Shown here: positions 47,401 through 55,138 of the stretch, one piece after another
How positions within the stretch are numbered: position 1 is the stretch's first letter
How the letters are laid out: each line of letters starts with the position of its first letter
Origin: Verrucomicrobiaceae bacterium
GTDB taxonomy: Bacteria > Verrucomicrobiota > Verrucomicrobiia > Verrucomicrobiales > Verrucomicrobiaceae
DNA: 64,000 nucleotides
Direction: 5' to 3'
NCBI GenBank assembly: GCA_015075365.1
Contig: JABTUN010000002.1
Coordinates: 744,001-808,000 of the forward strand
The notes under the pieces: generated by a model
Database searches by the model: none
What the model was told of the DNA's origin: nothing
Seen by the model: only the letters and a program-made list of their open reading frames with translations
Made by a program: the position numbers and the translations under genes

Positions 47401-48079
47401 CAAGCCCTTCCGCACCGAGGAGGTCTGCCTGGACATCGACAACACCCGCGACCTGAAGAACAGCATCACACTCGGCAAGCCCCACCGCTCCTGGATGCTC
47501 ACCAGCACCAGCAACGAGCGCGACCGCCCCAGCCTGGCCCTGCCGCGCATCCAGGCCGTGGCCGACGTGCTCAGCGCCTTTGGCTGGCGCGGCAGCCGCC
47601 AGGACCCGGTCAGCAAGCGCGACGCCGATCCCAACGTGCTCCAGCCCGCCATCCTCAGCAACGGCACCGTCGGCGTCTGGCTCACCCGCCTCAGCGATGA
47701 CCACGGCGTCACCCAACTCGCCCTCCAGGAGCAGACGCTCGACCAATTCATCGACCGCCTCTTCTTGCAACTCCTCACCCGCCACCCCACCGCGCAGGAA
47801 AAGGATCTCTACACCCGGCATCTCACGGCAGGGTATGAGTCACGCATCGTGAAACTTGAAACCTTGAACGTGAAACCCCAAAGCAACCGCGTCCGCGAAA
47901 AATACGTCAGCTGGTCCAACCATCTCGACGGCGAGGCCACCACCGTGCGCATGGAGCAGGAAAAAGCCGCACGCCGTGGCGAACCGCCCACTCAAAAGCT
48001 CGACGCTGCCTGGCGGACCCGCCTTGAGGACGTGCTGTGGGCTGTGCTCAACGCGCCTGAATGGGCCTTCAGCCCGTGA
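44438..48079 (+). CDS. LamG - cytochrome c - DUF1549 - DUF1553 secreted protein
   Basis: 1213 residues with a signal peptide (MTLRATFLPFLALAPFASA). Residues about 40-255 are a LamG/concanavalin-like domain (ITLEAWVKAPGLSGTPYIIG, GWHHIAVTYTF, GWLDDVAIYRGPID). Near 556 is the planctomycete cytochrome motif AKCTECHRGTKAKGDLRFDS. DUF1549 (about 640-820) holds FLRRATIDTLGVVPSLQEIE and a second CARCH near 787; DUF1553 (about 880-1190) holds FAQVIANRVWARFMGRGIVE and LILNSHAYQRATDPA. It is periplasmic and may bind glycans through LamG. Residues 1138-1147 (VKLETLNVKP) come from a dispersed repeat. The stop abuts the next stop (TGATCA). Confidence 0.93.
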   Translation: MTLRATFLPFLALAPFASAQNDAAGNDVSDKEPAKPVMQWRFDDQKEPGPRAPAYPGFAKENTAIRFIGEGKKALKVADNPELRFGLNETITLEAWVKAPGLSGTPYIIGKGRLGTKEFGQNNQNYALRLQTVKSGAQIGFLFASADVPGKKGEWHRWWSKETMPLQGWHHIAVTYTFGKLKSIKGYIDGQETDGTWDMGGETDRAPVTDGDALVIGSGSTLASTHSLNGWLDDVAIYRGPIDTDALKAKFRFVPPPPPIAKKDVPAGRVLVQLAEEGMPDANAWPSEPPKVGETYTEDVFGFLDVPQKYVETGVRGERHVPFLLRAAASVTFPKGRHRLLLRARGATNLYLDGKTVLTTPFPPNDSDGHHLVADQKDYLDLGPDFRFAPPGNRESWCEFEGTGKPQFFVLETLVGSYVGKSVRRPELGETVVAWSAQGTESWQLVTPGKRAVPYTDAGWTAYEQERSAHYDAVNAKKRAELRAKSGAYWAGRRKAADVWLAKAAPVKVPELPQNFPASNEIDHFIGSKIASVSAQTAKKGRVDFFKQVQPLLEAKCTECHRGTKAKGDLRFDSLADAMKGGESDGAAITPGKPDHSALIARITTDDEDSIMPPKGKPLTKDEIALLTTWIKEGANWPEIQADHLTLTPLADDLTFLRRATIDTLGVVPSLQEIEAFQKNPDRPALIEKLLNDPRWADNWMGYWQDVLAENPNMLNPTLNNTGPFRWWIYESLKDNKPMDLFVTELLRMRGSERLGGPAGFGTASQNDVPMAAKGTIVSTAFLGVEMKCARCHDSPTHKWLQEDLFKLAAMLGSKEIEVPKTSSVPMDKIHAGGRKPLIQVTLQPGTKVQPKWPFDEFTDESAAKLAEFPEDSRDVLAAMITAPQNERFAQVIANRVWARFMGRGIVEPVEDWEKGKPTHPELVKWLGREFVRGGYDVKHLARLILNSHAYQRATDPALKQTSPLYTSPAPRRLYAEQIVDSLFAATGKPFRTEEVCLDIDNTRDLKNSITLGKPHRSWMLTSTSNERDRPSLALPRIQAVADVLSAFGWRGSRQDPVSKRDADPNVLQPAILSNGTVGVWLTRLSDDHGVTQLALQEQTLDQFIDRLFLQLLTRHPTAQEKDLYTRHLTAGYESRIVKLETLNVKPQSNRVREKYVSWSNHLDGEATTVRMEQEKAARRGEPPTQKLDAAWRTRLEDVLWAVLNAPEWAFSP
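47849..47877. repeat. 29-bp repeat of TTGAAAC/GTGAAAC type inside the DUF1553 gene
   Basis: GTGAAACTTGAAACC then TTGAACGTGAAACC. It shares CTTGAAAC and CGTGAAACC with the palindrome at 60122-60183. It is in frame and falls in a variable loop before REKYVSWSNHL. Confidence 0.55.
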
Positions 48080-49165
48080 TCAATCTGCCCGCTCAAAGAA
48101 CATCGTGAACTCGTGGCGGTTGTAGGTCAGGTGCGTCTGCGCAAACAGGCGCAGGCCGGCGGCACGGGCGGTTTCAGCCGTTCTTCGGAACAACGCACAG
48201 GGACCTTGCAGATCCTCGATGCGCGGCACCTTCAGCGTGAAGATCACCAGCCCGCCCGGCTTCAAAAACCGCGCAAGCCGGATCACCTGCGCGATGGACT
48301 CCTCCGGCGGTCCATTCATGTCGTTCAGCATCGCATCGTAGCGCGTGCCCGGCCGTGGCTCGAAGTCCGCCACATCCGCGAGCACAAAATCCAGGCCCGC
48401 GCGGCCCTCCAGACGCCCGTCCAGCGGCGCGCGGTCGATGGCGGTCACGCGTTGGCCGCGTGCGAGCAGTTCGGATGTCATGCCGCCCGGGCAGGCGCCC
48501 AGTTCGATCCAGTGACTGCCCGCAGGCAGCGGAGGACGATGAAGCCGCAGGTAATGCAGCGCCTCCGCCACCTTGGCACCCGCGCGGCTGATCACATCCG
48601 GCGCGTCCTGGTCAATGAATTTGCTGCCACCAGGGTAGAGGCCGTTGCACCTCCTGGGCGACTGCATGCCGCAAAAAAGCCCCTCCCGGCCCACCAGGCA
48701 AAACAGCGTCTCCCGTTCCGGGTCCTGCTCCTCCACATTCGCCACAGACAGTTTCGGAAACAGTTGCAGCACCCGCCCGCGCAGATTGGAGGCCAGCGTG
48801 CGGTAATAGCGGTCGGGCGAGGTGGGATGCAGCGCGCCGATGAAAACTGCCTGCGGTTTCCGCGCGGCGAACTTCCGCACCAGCGTCTGCGCCGCCTTTT
48901 CGATGAATCCGTCCATCTTCCGCGGGTTGCAGGGCCAGGAATGCTCCAAAGGCAGATTCCAGCGGGCAAACTTCGCCACCTCCGACTCATGAATCAGCTC
49001 CGGAGCGGCCGTTTTGATCGAAAAATACTCCTGACCGAGCCGCGTGCCACCCTGCGCGCCAAAGCGCCGCAGGATGTCCTCCGCGATGCCATCAAAGATT
49101 TCCGGGATGCGCACCAACCATGCCTGCGGCGTGGTCAGGGAGGCGGTGTCGTCGGGGGAAGGCAT
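48080..49165 (-). CDS. RlmM-like SAM-dependent RNA methyltransferase
   Basis: 361 residues. The C-terminal half is a Rossmann-fold FtsJ-type methyltransferase: HWIELGACPGGMTSELL (SAM motif I), VTAIDRAPLDGRLEG, DFVLADVADFEPR, YDAMLNDMNGPPEESI and LKPGGLVIFTLKVPRIED with Lys. The N-terminal half (residues 1-200, KFIDQDAPDVISRAGAK near 190) is like the THUMP-side region of RlmM, which 2'-O-methylates C2498 of 23S rRNA in E. coli. The Lys-Asp-Lys-Glu catalytic set cannot be fully assigned, so the target base is an inference. Confidence 0.82.
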   Translation of the reverse strand: MPSPDDTASLTTPQAWLVRIPEIFDGIAEDILRRFGAQGGTRLGQEYFSIKTAAPELIHESEVAKFARWNLPLEHSWPCNPRKMDGFIEKAAQTLVRKFAARKPQAVFIGALHPTSPDRYYRTLASNLRGRVLQLFPKLSVANVEEQDPERETLFCLVGREGLFCGMQSPRRCNGLYPGGSKFIDQDAPDVISRAGAKVAEALHYLRLHRPPLPAGSHWIELGACPGGMTSELLARGQRVTAIDRAPLDGRLEGRAGLDFVLADVADFEPRPGTRYDAMLNDMNGPPEESIAQVIRLARFLKPGGLVIFTLKVPRIEDLQGPCALFRRTAETARAAGLRLFAQTHLTYNRHEFTMFFERAD

Positions 49166-49327
49166 TCATCTCCCCAAAACCAGACCGTCCGCGCCGTCAA
49201 GCCGCGGCACGATGCATCTCCCGCGTGAAGTTCCCGGACGAATCCGTTTTTCGCTTGTCGCCCCGCCGCATCCCTGTTCAAATCCGCGTTCCACTCCACA
49301 CCAACCTCATCCCACTCCCCACACGCC

Positions 49328-50131
49328 ATGCCCCACGTCGAAACCAACGGAATCAAGATGTTTTACCAGGAACGCGGCAGCGGTGACCCGCTCGTTTGCA
49401 TCATGGGCGTGACCGCCCCCGGTGGCGTGTGGGACGCGCACGCGCAAGCCTGGGAAAAGCACTTCCGCTGCATCCTCGGCGACAACCGCGGCGTGGGCGA
49501 GACTGACAAGCCCGAAGGCCCCTACACCACTGCCATCATGGCGGACGATTACGCCGGCCTCATGGACAAGCTGGGCATCAAGCAGGCGCGTGTCGTCGGC
49601 TGCTCGCTCGGCTCCGTGATCGCCCAGCAGCTCGCCCTGCGCCATCCCGGCAAGGTGAAGAGCATGATCCTGATGTGCACCTGGGCCCGGCAGGACCGCT
49701 TTGGCCTCTACACCTGGCAGCACCTCATGAAGTGCAAGGCCACGATGCGCCCGGAGGACTTCATGCACTACGTGCAGATGCTCATCTTCACGAAGCCGTG
49801 GTTCGACAACGACGACTGTTGGAACAACATGCAGCAGGGCCTGAAGGACGCCGCCACCAATCCCGCGCCACAGCCCGTGCATGCCATGGAGGCGCAAAGC
49901 GCGGCCGCCATCCACCACAACACGCTCAACGAGCTGAAGAACGTGAAGTGCCCCACGCTCGTCATCGGCGGCAAAAACGACACCTTCACACCGAAGTGGA
50001 TGAGTGAGGAAGTGGCCGCCGCCATTCCTGGCGCGGATCTGCACCTCTACGACAACGCCGGCCACGCCTTCCACTGGGAGTGCCTTGGCGATTTCAATCC
50101 ACGCACGACGGAGTGGCTGCTCAAACATTGA
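49328..50131 (+). CDS. Alpha/beta-fold hydrolase
   Basis: 267 residues, a complete single-domain fold. The nucleophile elbow is VVGCSLGSVIAQQ (Ser), the acid is in VIGGKNDTFTPKW (Asp), and the base in LYDNAGHAFHWE (His). The oxyanion region is LVCIMGVTAPGGVWD, and GDNRGVGETDKP is the usual motif after strand 4. No signal peptide, so cytoplasmic. Members include esterases, haloalkane/epoxide hydrolases and BioH-like enzymes; the reaction is not assigned. It stands alone, converging with the LplT-like gene. Confidence 0.92.
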   Translation: MPHVETNGIKMFYQERGSGDPLVCIMGVTAPGGVWDAHAQAWEKHFRCILGDNRGVGETDKPEGPYTTAIMADDYAGLMDKLGIKQARVVGCSLGSVIAQQLALRHPGKVKSMILMCTWARQDRFGLYTWQHLMKCKATMRPEDFMHYVQMLIFTKPWFDNDDCWNNMQQGLKDAATNPAPQPVHAMEAQSAAAIHHNTLNELKNVKCPTLVIGGKNDTFTPKWMSEEVAAAIPGADLHLYDNAGHAFHWECLGDFNPRTTEWLLKH

Positions 50132-50187
50132 TCGCCGGCCTGCGCTGTCCTGCGTTTCGCACATGATCGTGGCCGCAAAAGCAGGGT

Positions 50188-50228
50188 GACGCGCCTTTCC
50201 ACGAACGTGTGGGAAATGCGCGTCAGCC
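50188..50228. repeat. 41-bp hairpin repeat at the 3' end of the LplT-like gene (copy 2 of the 22-bp repeat)
   Basis: GACGCGCCTTTCCAC (50188-50202) pairs with GTGTGGGAAATGCGCGTC (50207-50224) with one mismatch and small bulges. The right half (50207-50228) matches 27126-27147 in 19 of 22 bases. It overlaps the last codons and stop of the transporter gene, so the repeat may supply the stop, and it may end transcription of both converging genes. Confidence 0.7.
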
Positions 50229-51494
50229 CTGCGCGCCGCTCCAGCGCGCCAGCATGCCGCGCAACGCGCCGGGGCGCGTCATGGCCACGTATGCACCAGC
50301 CACTGTGGCGCAGGCCCCGCAGAACCAGAAAATGTGTCCTGGGGACCACCCCAGCCGCACGCTGAGCTCCCCTTGCAGCACCGCCGCCAGGCTGATGCCC
50401 ACCCACGACAGCCACGAGGCCGCGCCCTGCACCGCGCCTTTGCGGTCTGCCGGCGGCTGATGCTGCAGCACCGCCGCGATGGGCACGATGAACATCCCGC
50501 CGCCGATGCCCAGCAGCGACAGGCACACCGTGAAGGTCGCCTTGCCCACGCCTTCGATGCCCATGACCACCGCCATCGCCGCCATGAGAAAGGCCCCCAC
50601 AGGAATCAGGCCGTACTCGACATGGTCGCCGCTCAGTTTGCCCGCCAGCATGCTGCCCGCGGCCATGCCCACCGCCAGCGCCACCTGGAGCACGCTGTTC
50701 TCCAGCGGATCGACCTTCAAAATCTGCTGCGCATAGAGCAGCAGGTTCATCTGCACCAGCACGGCAATGAAAAAGAAGCCGGTGTTCCCCAGGTTCGCGC
50801 GCCACAGGTCACGGTCGCCACGCATCCAGCGGAATTCCCGCCACAGTTCCCCCAGGAAGTTCAGCCGCAGCGGTTTCTCCGGGCTGGCGGCGCGCACGTG
50901 TGTGATCCCTGTGCTGGCCCACCAGCCGGCCCCAGAAAGCGCCAGCAGGATCAGCCCCGGCCACGGCGTTTGGCCGGCGAAAAGCACGGACAGCCAGCCC
51001 GCCGCCAGCGTTCCCAGAATCGCCGCCAGAAACGTCAGCATCTCGATCACCCCGTTCGCCCATGACAGCTTCTCATCCGGCACCAGCTCCGGCAGCGATC
51101 CATATTTCGACGCCGCGAACAGCGCGCTCTGCGCGCCCATCAGACAGATGCTCACCAGTTGGAGGTCGAGTTGCTGCCAGTACAGCGCGCCAAACGCAAA
51201 AACCATGATGCCCACCTCAAGCACCTTCACCCACATCATCACGCGCCCTTTGCTGAAACGGTCCGCCATCCAGCCACCGAACATCGAAAACAGCAGGAAA
51301 GGCACCGCGAAGTACATCCCCGCGTCCGACACCAGCCGGTCCAGGCGGTCCTTCGGCCAGTTCTGCGCCATCACCATGAAGATGACCAGTTGCTTGAGCA
51401 GGTTGTCTGAGAACGCGCCTTGGAATTGCGTGCCCATCAGGCACCAGAAGCCGCGCTGCCAGCGGGCGGGAGCTGGGGAATCGTTCGAGGTCAT
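50223..51494 (-). CDS. MFS transporter, lysophospholipid transporter (LplT)-like
   Basis: 423 residues with about 12 membrane helices. The start MTSNDSPAPARWQRGFWCLM leads to GTQFQGAFSDNLLKQLV, which is close to the LplT/Aas signature (QFFGAFNDNLLK-type), and SALFAASKYGSLPELVPDEK matches the LplT family's YG-LPE motif. LplT flips lysophospholipids inward for re-acylation by Aas. No acyltransferase domain is fused or nearby. A different MFS substrate is possible. A possible hairpin repeat overlaps its 3' end. Confidence 0.85.
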   Translation of the reverse strand: MTSNDSPAPARWQRGFWCLMGTQFQGAFSDNLLKQLVIFMVMAQNWPKDRLDRLVSDAGMYFAVPFLLFSMFGGWMADRFSKGRVMMWVKVLEVGIMVFAFGALYWQQLDLQLVSICLMGAQSALFAASKYGSLPELVPDEKLSWANGVIEMLTFLAAILGTLAAGWLSVLFAGQTPWPGLILLALSGAGWWASTGITHVRAASPEKPLRLNFLGELWREFRWMRGDRDLWRANLGNTGFFFIAVLVQMNLLLYAQQILKVDPLENSVLQVALAVGMAAGSMLAGKLSGDHVEYGLIPVGAFLMAAMAVVMGIEGVGKATFTVCLSLLGIGGGMFIVPIAAVLQHQPPADRKGAVQGAASWLSWVGISLAAVLQGELSVRLGWSPGHIFWFCGACATVAGAYVAMTRPGALRGMLARWSGAQG

Positions 51495-51500
51495 CGGGGA

Positions 51501-52166
51501 TTAGCGTTGGATTTCGTGCGGCGCGGGGCACACGCGGCGGAGGATGGCATGCGTCGGCAGATAAACCAGCGCGATCAGCGCTCCGAGCCAGGTCACCAGA
51601 TACAGCGCGGGCGGCATCCAGGTCTGCGGCTCCGTTTCGCTCATGCCAAAAACATAATTCACATTGTACGGGATCTGCGGGTTGGCGAGAACCTCCGCAG
51701 AACCCGGCGCAGGCAGGAAGAGGAAGGAAACCACGCACAGCGCCACGCTCGTCAGCGTCCAGCCGTGAAACGCCCGGTGGTCGTAACCCAGGCGCATCAC
51801 CAGAAACAGCAGCAGGGCCGGAAGCCAGCCGTGGAAGAGCGACAGCCCGCGCAGATGCAGCGGACGGGTCTCGTCAAACATGTAGGCCGTCAATCCGGTC
51901 ATATTCACCCCGAAGAGCCCGACGATGAAGTCCACGCACCACAGCGCCTGCGGCATCAGGATGCCCACCGCCGCCAGGGAGATGAACAGCGGCTTCTCCG
52001 TCCACACGCCGATCAACGTGAGGATCAGGGCCACGTCACAGAAGAACAGGAAGTTCGTCGGACCGTAATGAATCCAGTAAACTGGGATAAGGACCGCCAT
52101 GAAGGCGGTGTAGGCCAGTTTCAGCCAGCCAGGGATGCGGGAGGAGGGTGAGGATGGAGTGCTCAT
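51501..52166 (-). CDS. Multi-pass membrane protein of unknown function
   Basis: 221 residues from ATG 52166 (longer frame to 52301 adds an unlikely N-terminus). About six helices: AYTAFMAVLIPVYWIHYG, FLFFCDVALILTLIGVW, LFISLAAVGILMPQALW, WLPALLLFLVMRLGYDH, LTSVALCVVSFLFLP and LYLVTWLGALIALVYLP. Motifs YWIHYGPTNFL, TGLTAYMFD, LRGLSLFHGWLPA and NVNYVFG seem conserved in a membrane family I recall from Planctomycetes, without known function. Six bases separate its stop from the start of the LplT-like gene on the same strand, so they are likely co-transcribed and may act in lipid handling. Confidence 0.8.
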   Translation of the reverse strand: MSTPSSPSSRIPGWLKLAYTAFMAVLIPVYWIHYGPTNFLFFCDVALILTLIGVWTEKPLFISLAAVGILMPQALWCVDFIVGLFGVNMTGLTAYMFDETRPLHLRGLSLFHGWLPALLLFLVMRLGYDHRAFHGWTLTSVALCVVSFLFLPAPGSAEVLANPQIPYNVNYVFGMSETEPQTWMPPALYLVTWLGALIALVYLPTHAILRRVCPAPHEIQR

Positions 52167-52308
52167 GGCAGGCCCATCCTGCTGCCCCGCCCCGCATCCG
52201 GCGAATTGATGGATTGCATGCTTCCATCGTCTCCATGGATGGGGCCACCGTGCATGCACGAAACCGCAATCCGCATTCCAAGGGGAGGCGTCTCCGTCCA
52301 ACGGCGCG

Positions 52309-53904
52309 TCACTCGGCAGTGGCGGTCACAGTCTTCCCGTCAGCGATCTGACGCAGGCGCTCCGTGTTGTCCTTGTCCCAGGTTTTCTCCTTTTCGGCCA
52401 GCGCCTCGCGCGCGGTGCGCTGGATGTGCTCCGCATTGGGTGATCCGGGATACACCAGCCGTTCCCACAAGGCCAGCGCCTGCGTATCCACGCGATTCAG
52501 CAACAAGCGCGGCAGCCGCGAGAGTGTCTCCACGTCCGCAGGCGGATCGAGATGCAGCCACACCAGCAGTTGCATGTAGCCGTCGCTGGTAAAGGGCAGG
52601 TTTTCCTGATGTCCTGAGAGCAGGCCCTCCATGTCCTTCCAAGAACCGGATTTCGCCGCCTGGAAACTGGCGGCCAGCGCCGCCTGCGCCTGGGCCATGG
52701 ACTGCGTTGTGGCAGCGCGCCAGCGTTTGTGATTCTCAATGAGCTGCTCCGGCGTCAAAGCCACGGGCGCCGGGTTGAACACGGACCGGATGTCCTTCAC
52801 CAGCCGGTAAACGCCATCCGGGGCCAGCAGCGCGGTCAGGGCCATCATGAACACACCCGCCGCCCAGCCCAGCACGACGCGCGCGGCACCGCTGGCGCGC
52901 GGATTCACCCCGGGGGGCAGATCATCTCCCCAGGCGGACCGCATGGAGGATGCCGCGCGGCTTTCCGGCACCTCCGCGCCTTCGACCTGGGTCGTCACCA
53001 GTGGCGTGGCGGAATCGGCGGGTTGCGAGGCACGGGCAAGCGTCCTTTCCTTTTCGAGTTGCTCCATCAGCCGCGCCTTGCTCATGACCACATCCCACCA
53101 GCAGCCAGGCACGATGCGCTGGTAGCGCTCCACACCCGGCAGTCCCGGCTGGATCTGGTCCGCCAGGGCCGCGAGCGCGCGGCGCTCCTCATCTGTCTCC
53201 CACTTCCATGCGGTGCGGGGCCGGCGCAGCCTGATGTCCCAAAGATCCCGCACCTCCTGGGAGGCGCTGCACACCACCCGGCCCGTCTCCAGCCACGAAC
53301 GCGCGTCCGCCACCGCCTCCTCCTGCTCGGGCTCAGCCGCAGGCAGCGCCGCGTTAAAAAGCTGCTCCGCGCGCGAAGGGCGGGAAACGGCCAGCGTGCC
53401 GGCCAGCGCCAGCATGACCTCGACGGCCGCGGCATTCCGCATCGTCCCCTGCGCGGCGATGATCGACTCCGCCAGGCGCGACAGCCGGTGTGTCTCTCCG
53501 CGCGCCGCCCACCGGGCCGCCACCGTGCAGGCCACCGCCGCCTGGCCGCAGCCCAGCTCGATGACGAGGTCCGGCACGCGCGCCAGCTCCGCCAGCCGGT
53601 CCTCGTTGTCCTCAAACAGCTCCCCGATCACCGCGCTGGCCGGGACGGCCCACTCCGGCTTCGAAAATGCCTGCACACAAAAGGCGTCGAAACGCTCCGC
53701 CACGCCGGCGTTGTTTCTCAGGGAGTCCATCAGGTCCATCGCCAGCTTTTTCAGCTCCTCCGGCAGATGGTCCACGATCAGCACCCGCACACGCTGCTCA
53801 CGCGCCTCCCATGCCGGGTCGATTTCGGTGGTCTCGCCCGGTGCCCGCGCCATCACCCCGCGTGCGGAAGGCTGGCTGGCTGGGGATGAGTGCGCGTCGG
53901 GCAT
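52309..53904 (-). CDS. Hypothetical one-TM protein
   Basis: 531 residues from ATG 53904 (the open frame extends to 54078, overlapping hisC, and is not supported). Residues 1-300 are helical (VLIVDHLPEELKKLAMDLMD, NAAAVEVMLALAGTLAVSRP, AVADARSWLETGRVV). A linker leads to one membrane helix (VVLGWAAGVFMMALTALL, near residue 340), and about 180 residues follow (LIENHKRWRAATTQSMAQAQ, ADVETLSRLPRLLLNRVDTQ). No domain recognised. It diverges from hisC. Confidence 0.72.
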   Translation of the reverse strand: MPDAHSSPASQPSARGVMARAPGETTEIDPAWEAREQRVRVLIVDHLPEELKKLAMDLMDSLRNNAGVAERFDAFCVQAFSKPEWAVPASAVIGELFEDNEDRLAELARVPDLVIELGCGQAAVACTVAARWAARGETHRLSRLAESIIAAQGTMRNAAAVEVMLALAGTLAVSRPSRAEQLFNAALPAAEPEQEEAVADARSWLETGRVVCSASQEVRDLWDIRLRRPRTAWKWETDEERRALAALADQIQPGLPGVERYQRIVPGCWWDVVMSKARLMEQLEKERTLARASQPADSATPLVTTQVEGAEVPESRAASSMRSAWGDDLPPGVNPRASGAARVVLGWAAGVFMMALTALLAPDGVYRLVKDIRSVFNPAPVALTPEQLIENHKRWRAATTQSMAQAQAALAASFQAAKSGSWKDMEGLLSGHQENLPFTSDGYMQLLVWLHLDPPADVETLSRLPRLLLNRVDTQALALWERLVYPGSPNAEHIQRTAREALAEKEKTWDKDNTERLRQIADGKTVTATAE

Positions 53905-54043
53905 GATGCGCGGGATTGTTACGAGGATTCGCCCATCGTGCAACGCGTAGAAACATGATGTCCGCATGTGGCGCGCGTTGGTGACAGCCACTTGCCAGCC
54001 TGCGGAACCCGGTCCAAGAAGGCCTCCTCCCAAGCCCTCAACC

Positions 54044-55138
54044 ATGTCCATCTGGAACTTCGCCAACCCGCAGCTCAAAGACCTCGTCGCCTACGAACCC
54101 GGAAAGCCCATTGAAGACGTGGCACGGGAACGCGGATTGCGGCCAGAAGACATCATCAAGCTGGCCTCGAACGAAAATCCGCTGGGGCCGAGCCCCAAGG
54201 CCGTCGAGGCGATGAAAAAGGCCGTCGAAGAGGTCCACATTTACCCGGATGGCGCGTCGTGGAAGCTGCGCAACGCCCTGGCGGAGAAGTTCGGCCTCGA
54301 AATGGGCAACTTCATCATGGGCTGCGGTTCGAACGAGGTCATCGAGTTCATCGGCCATGCCTTCCTCAAGCCCGGTGACAACATCATCACCGCCGAGCAC
54401 GCCTTTCTCGTCTATAAGTTGATGGCAAAGGTGTTTGGTGCGGACACCATCGAAGTTCCCGATCCGGGCTACGTGCACGATCTCGACGCCATGGCCGCCG
54501 CGATCACGCCGAACACGAAGGAGGTCTTCATCGCCAATCCAAACAACCCCACCGGCACGCTCGTCACGCAGGAGCAGATCGACCGTTTCATGGCCAAGGT
54601 GCCGGAACATGTCGTGGTCGTGTTCGACGAGGCCTACTACGAGTTCCTCGACAGCCCGCCGGACACGCTCAAATACGTCCGCGAAGGCCGTAACGTCGTC
54701 GTTCTGCGCACCTTCTCGAAGATCCAGGGCCTTGCCGGCACGCGTGTCGGCTACGGCATCGCGAACAAAGAACTCATCGATGTGCTCCAGCGCACGCGGC
54801 AGCCTTTCAATCTCAACTCCATCGCCCAGGCGGGCGCTCTGGCCGGGTTGCTCGATGAGGAGCATCAGGCGAAGACCAAGCGCATCACCGATGAGGGCCG
54901 CGACTACCTGCAGAAGCAGTTTGGTGCGATGGGCCTCGAATACATCCCCAGCCACGCCAACTTCGTGCTCGTCAAAGTCGGCGATGGCAACGCGGTCTTC
55001 AAAGCCATGATGGACAAGGGCGTCATCGTCCGCGCGATGGCCGCCTACAAGCTTCCTGAGTGGGTGCGCATCTCCATCGGCACCATGCCGCAGAACGAGC
55101 GCTGCATTGAGGTGCTCAAAGGCGTGCTCGGGAAATGA
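54044..55138 (+). CDS. hisC: Histidinol-phosphate aminotransferase
   Basis: 364 residues from ATG 54044; the upstream frame to 53966 overlaps the divergent gene. HisC converts imidazole-acetol phosphate to histidinol phosphate with PLP and glutamate. Signatures: IKLASNENPLGPSPKAVEAM, YPDGASWKLRNALA, MGCGSNEVIEFI (phosphate site), IANPNNPTGTLV, VVFDEAYYEFL and the Schiff-base Lys in RTFSKIQGLAGTRVGYG. An aromatic or other aminotransferase role is possible for the HisC-like family. Its stop overlaps the start of waaA (ATGA at 55135), so the two are translated together. No other his gene is in the window. Confidence 0.93.
   Translation: MSIWNFANPQLKDLVAYEPGKPIEDVARERGLRPEDIIKLASNENPLGPSPKAVEAMKKAVEEVHIYPDGASWKLRNALAEKFGLEMGNFIMGCGSNEVIEFIGHAFLKPGDNIITAEHAFLVYKLMAKVFGADTIEVPDPGYVHDLDAMAAAITPNTKEVFIANPNNPTGTLVTQEQIDRFMAKVPEHVVVVFDEAYYEFLDSPPDTLKYVREGRNVVVLRTFSKIQGLAGTRVGYGIANKELIDVLQRTRQPFNLNSIAQAGALAGLLDEEHQAKTKRITDEGRDYLQKQFGAMGLEYIPSHANFVLVKVGDGNAVFKAMMDKGVIVRAMAAYKLPEWVRISIGTMPQNERCIEVLKGVLGK

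Noticed and set aside
46157..47821. 554-codon frame antisense to the DUF1549/1553 gene
   Set aside because: The plus strand carries conserved domains over the same span; the antisense product has no recognisable fold.
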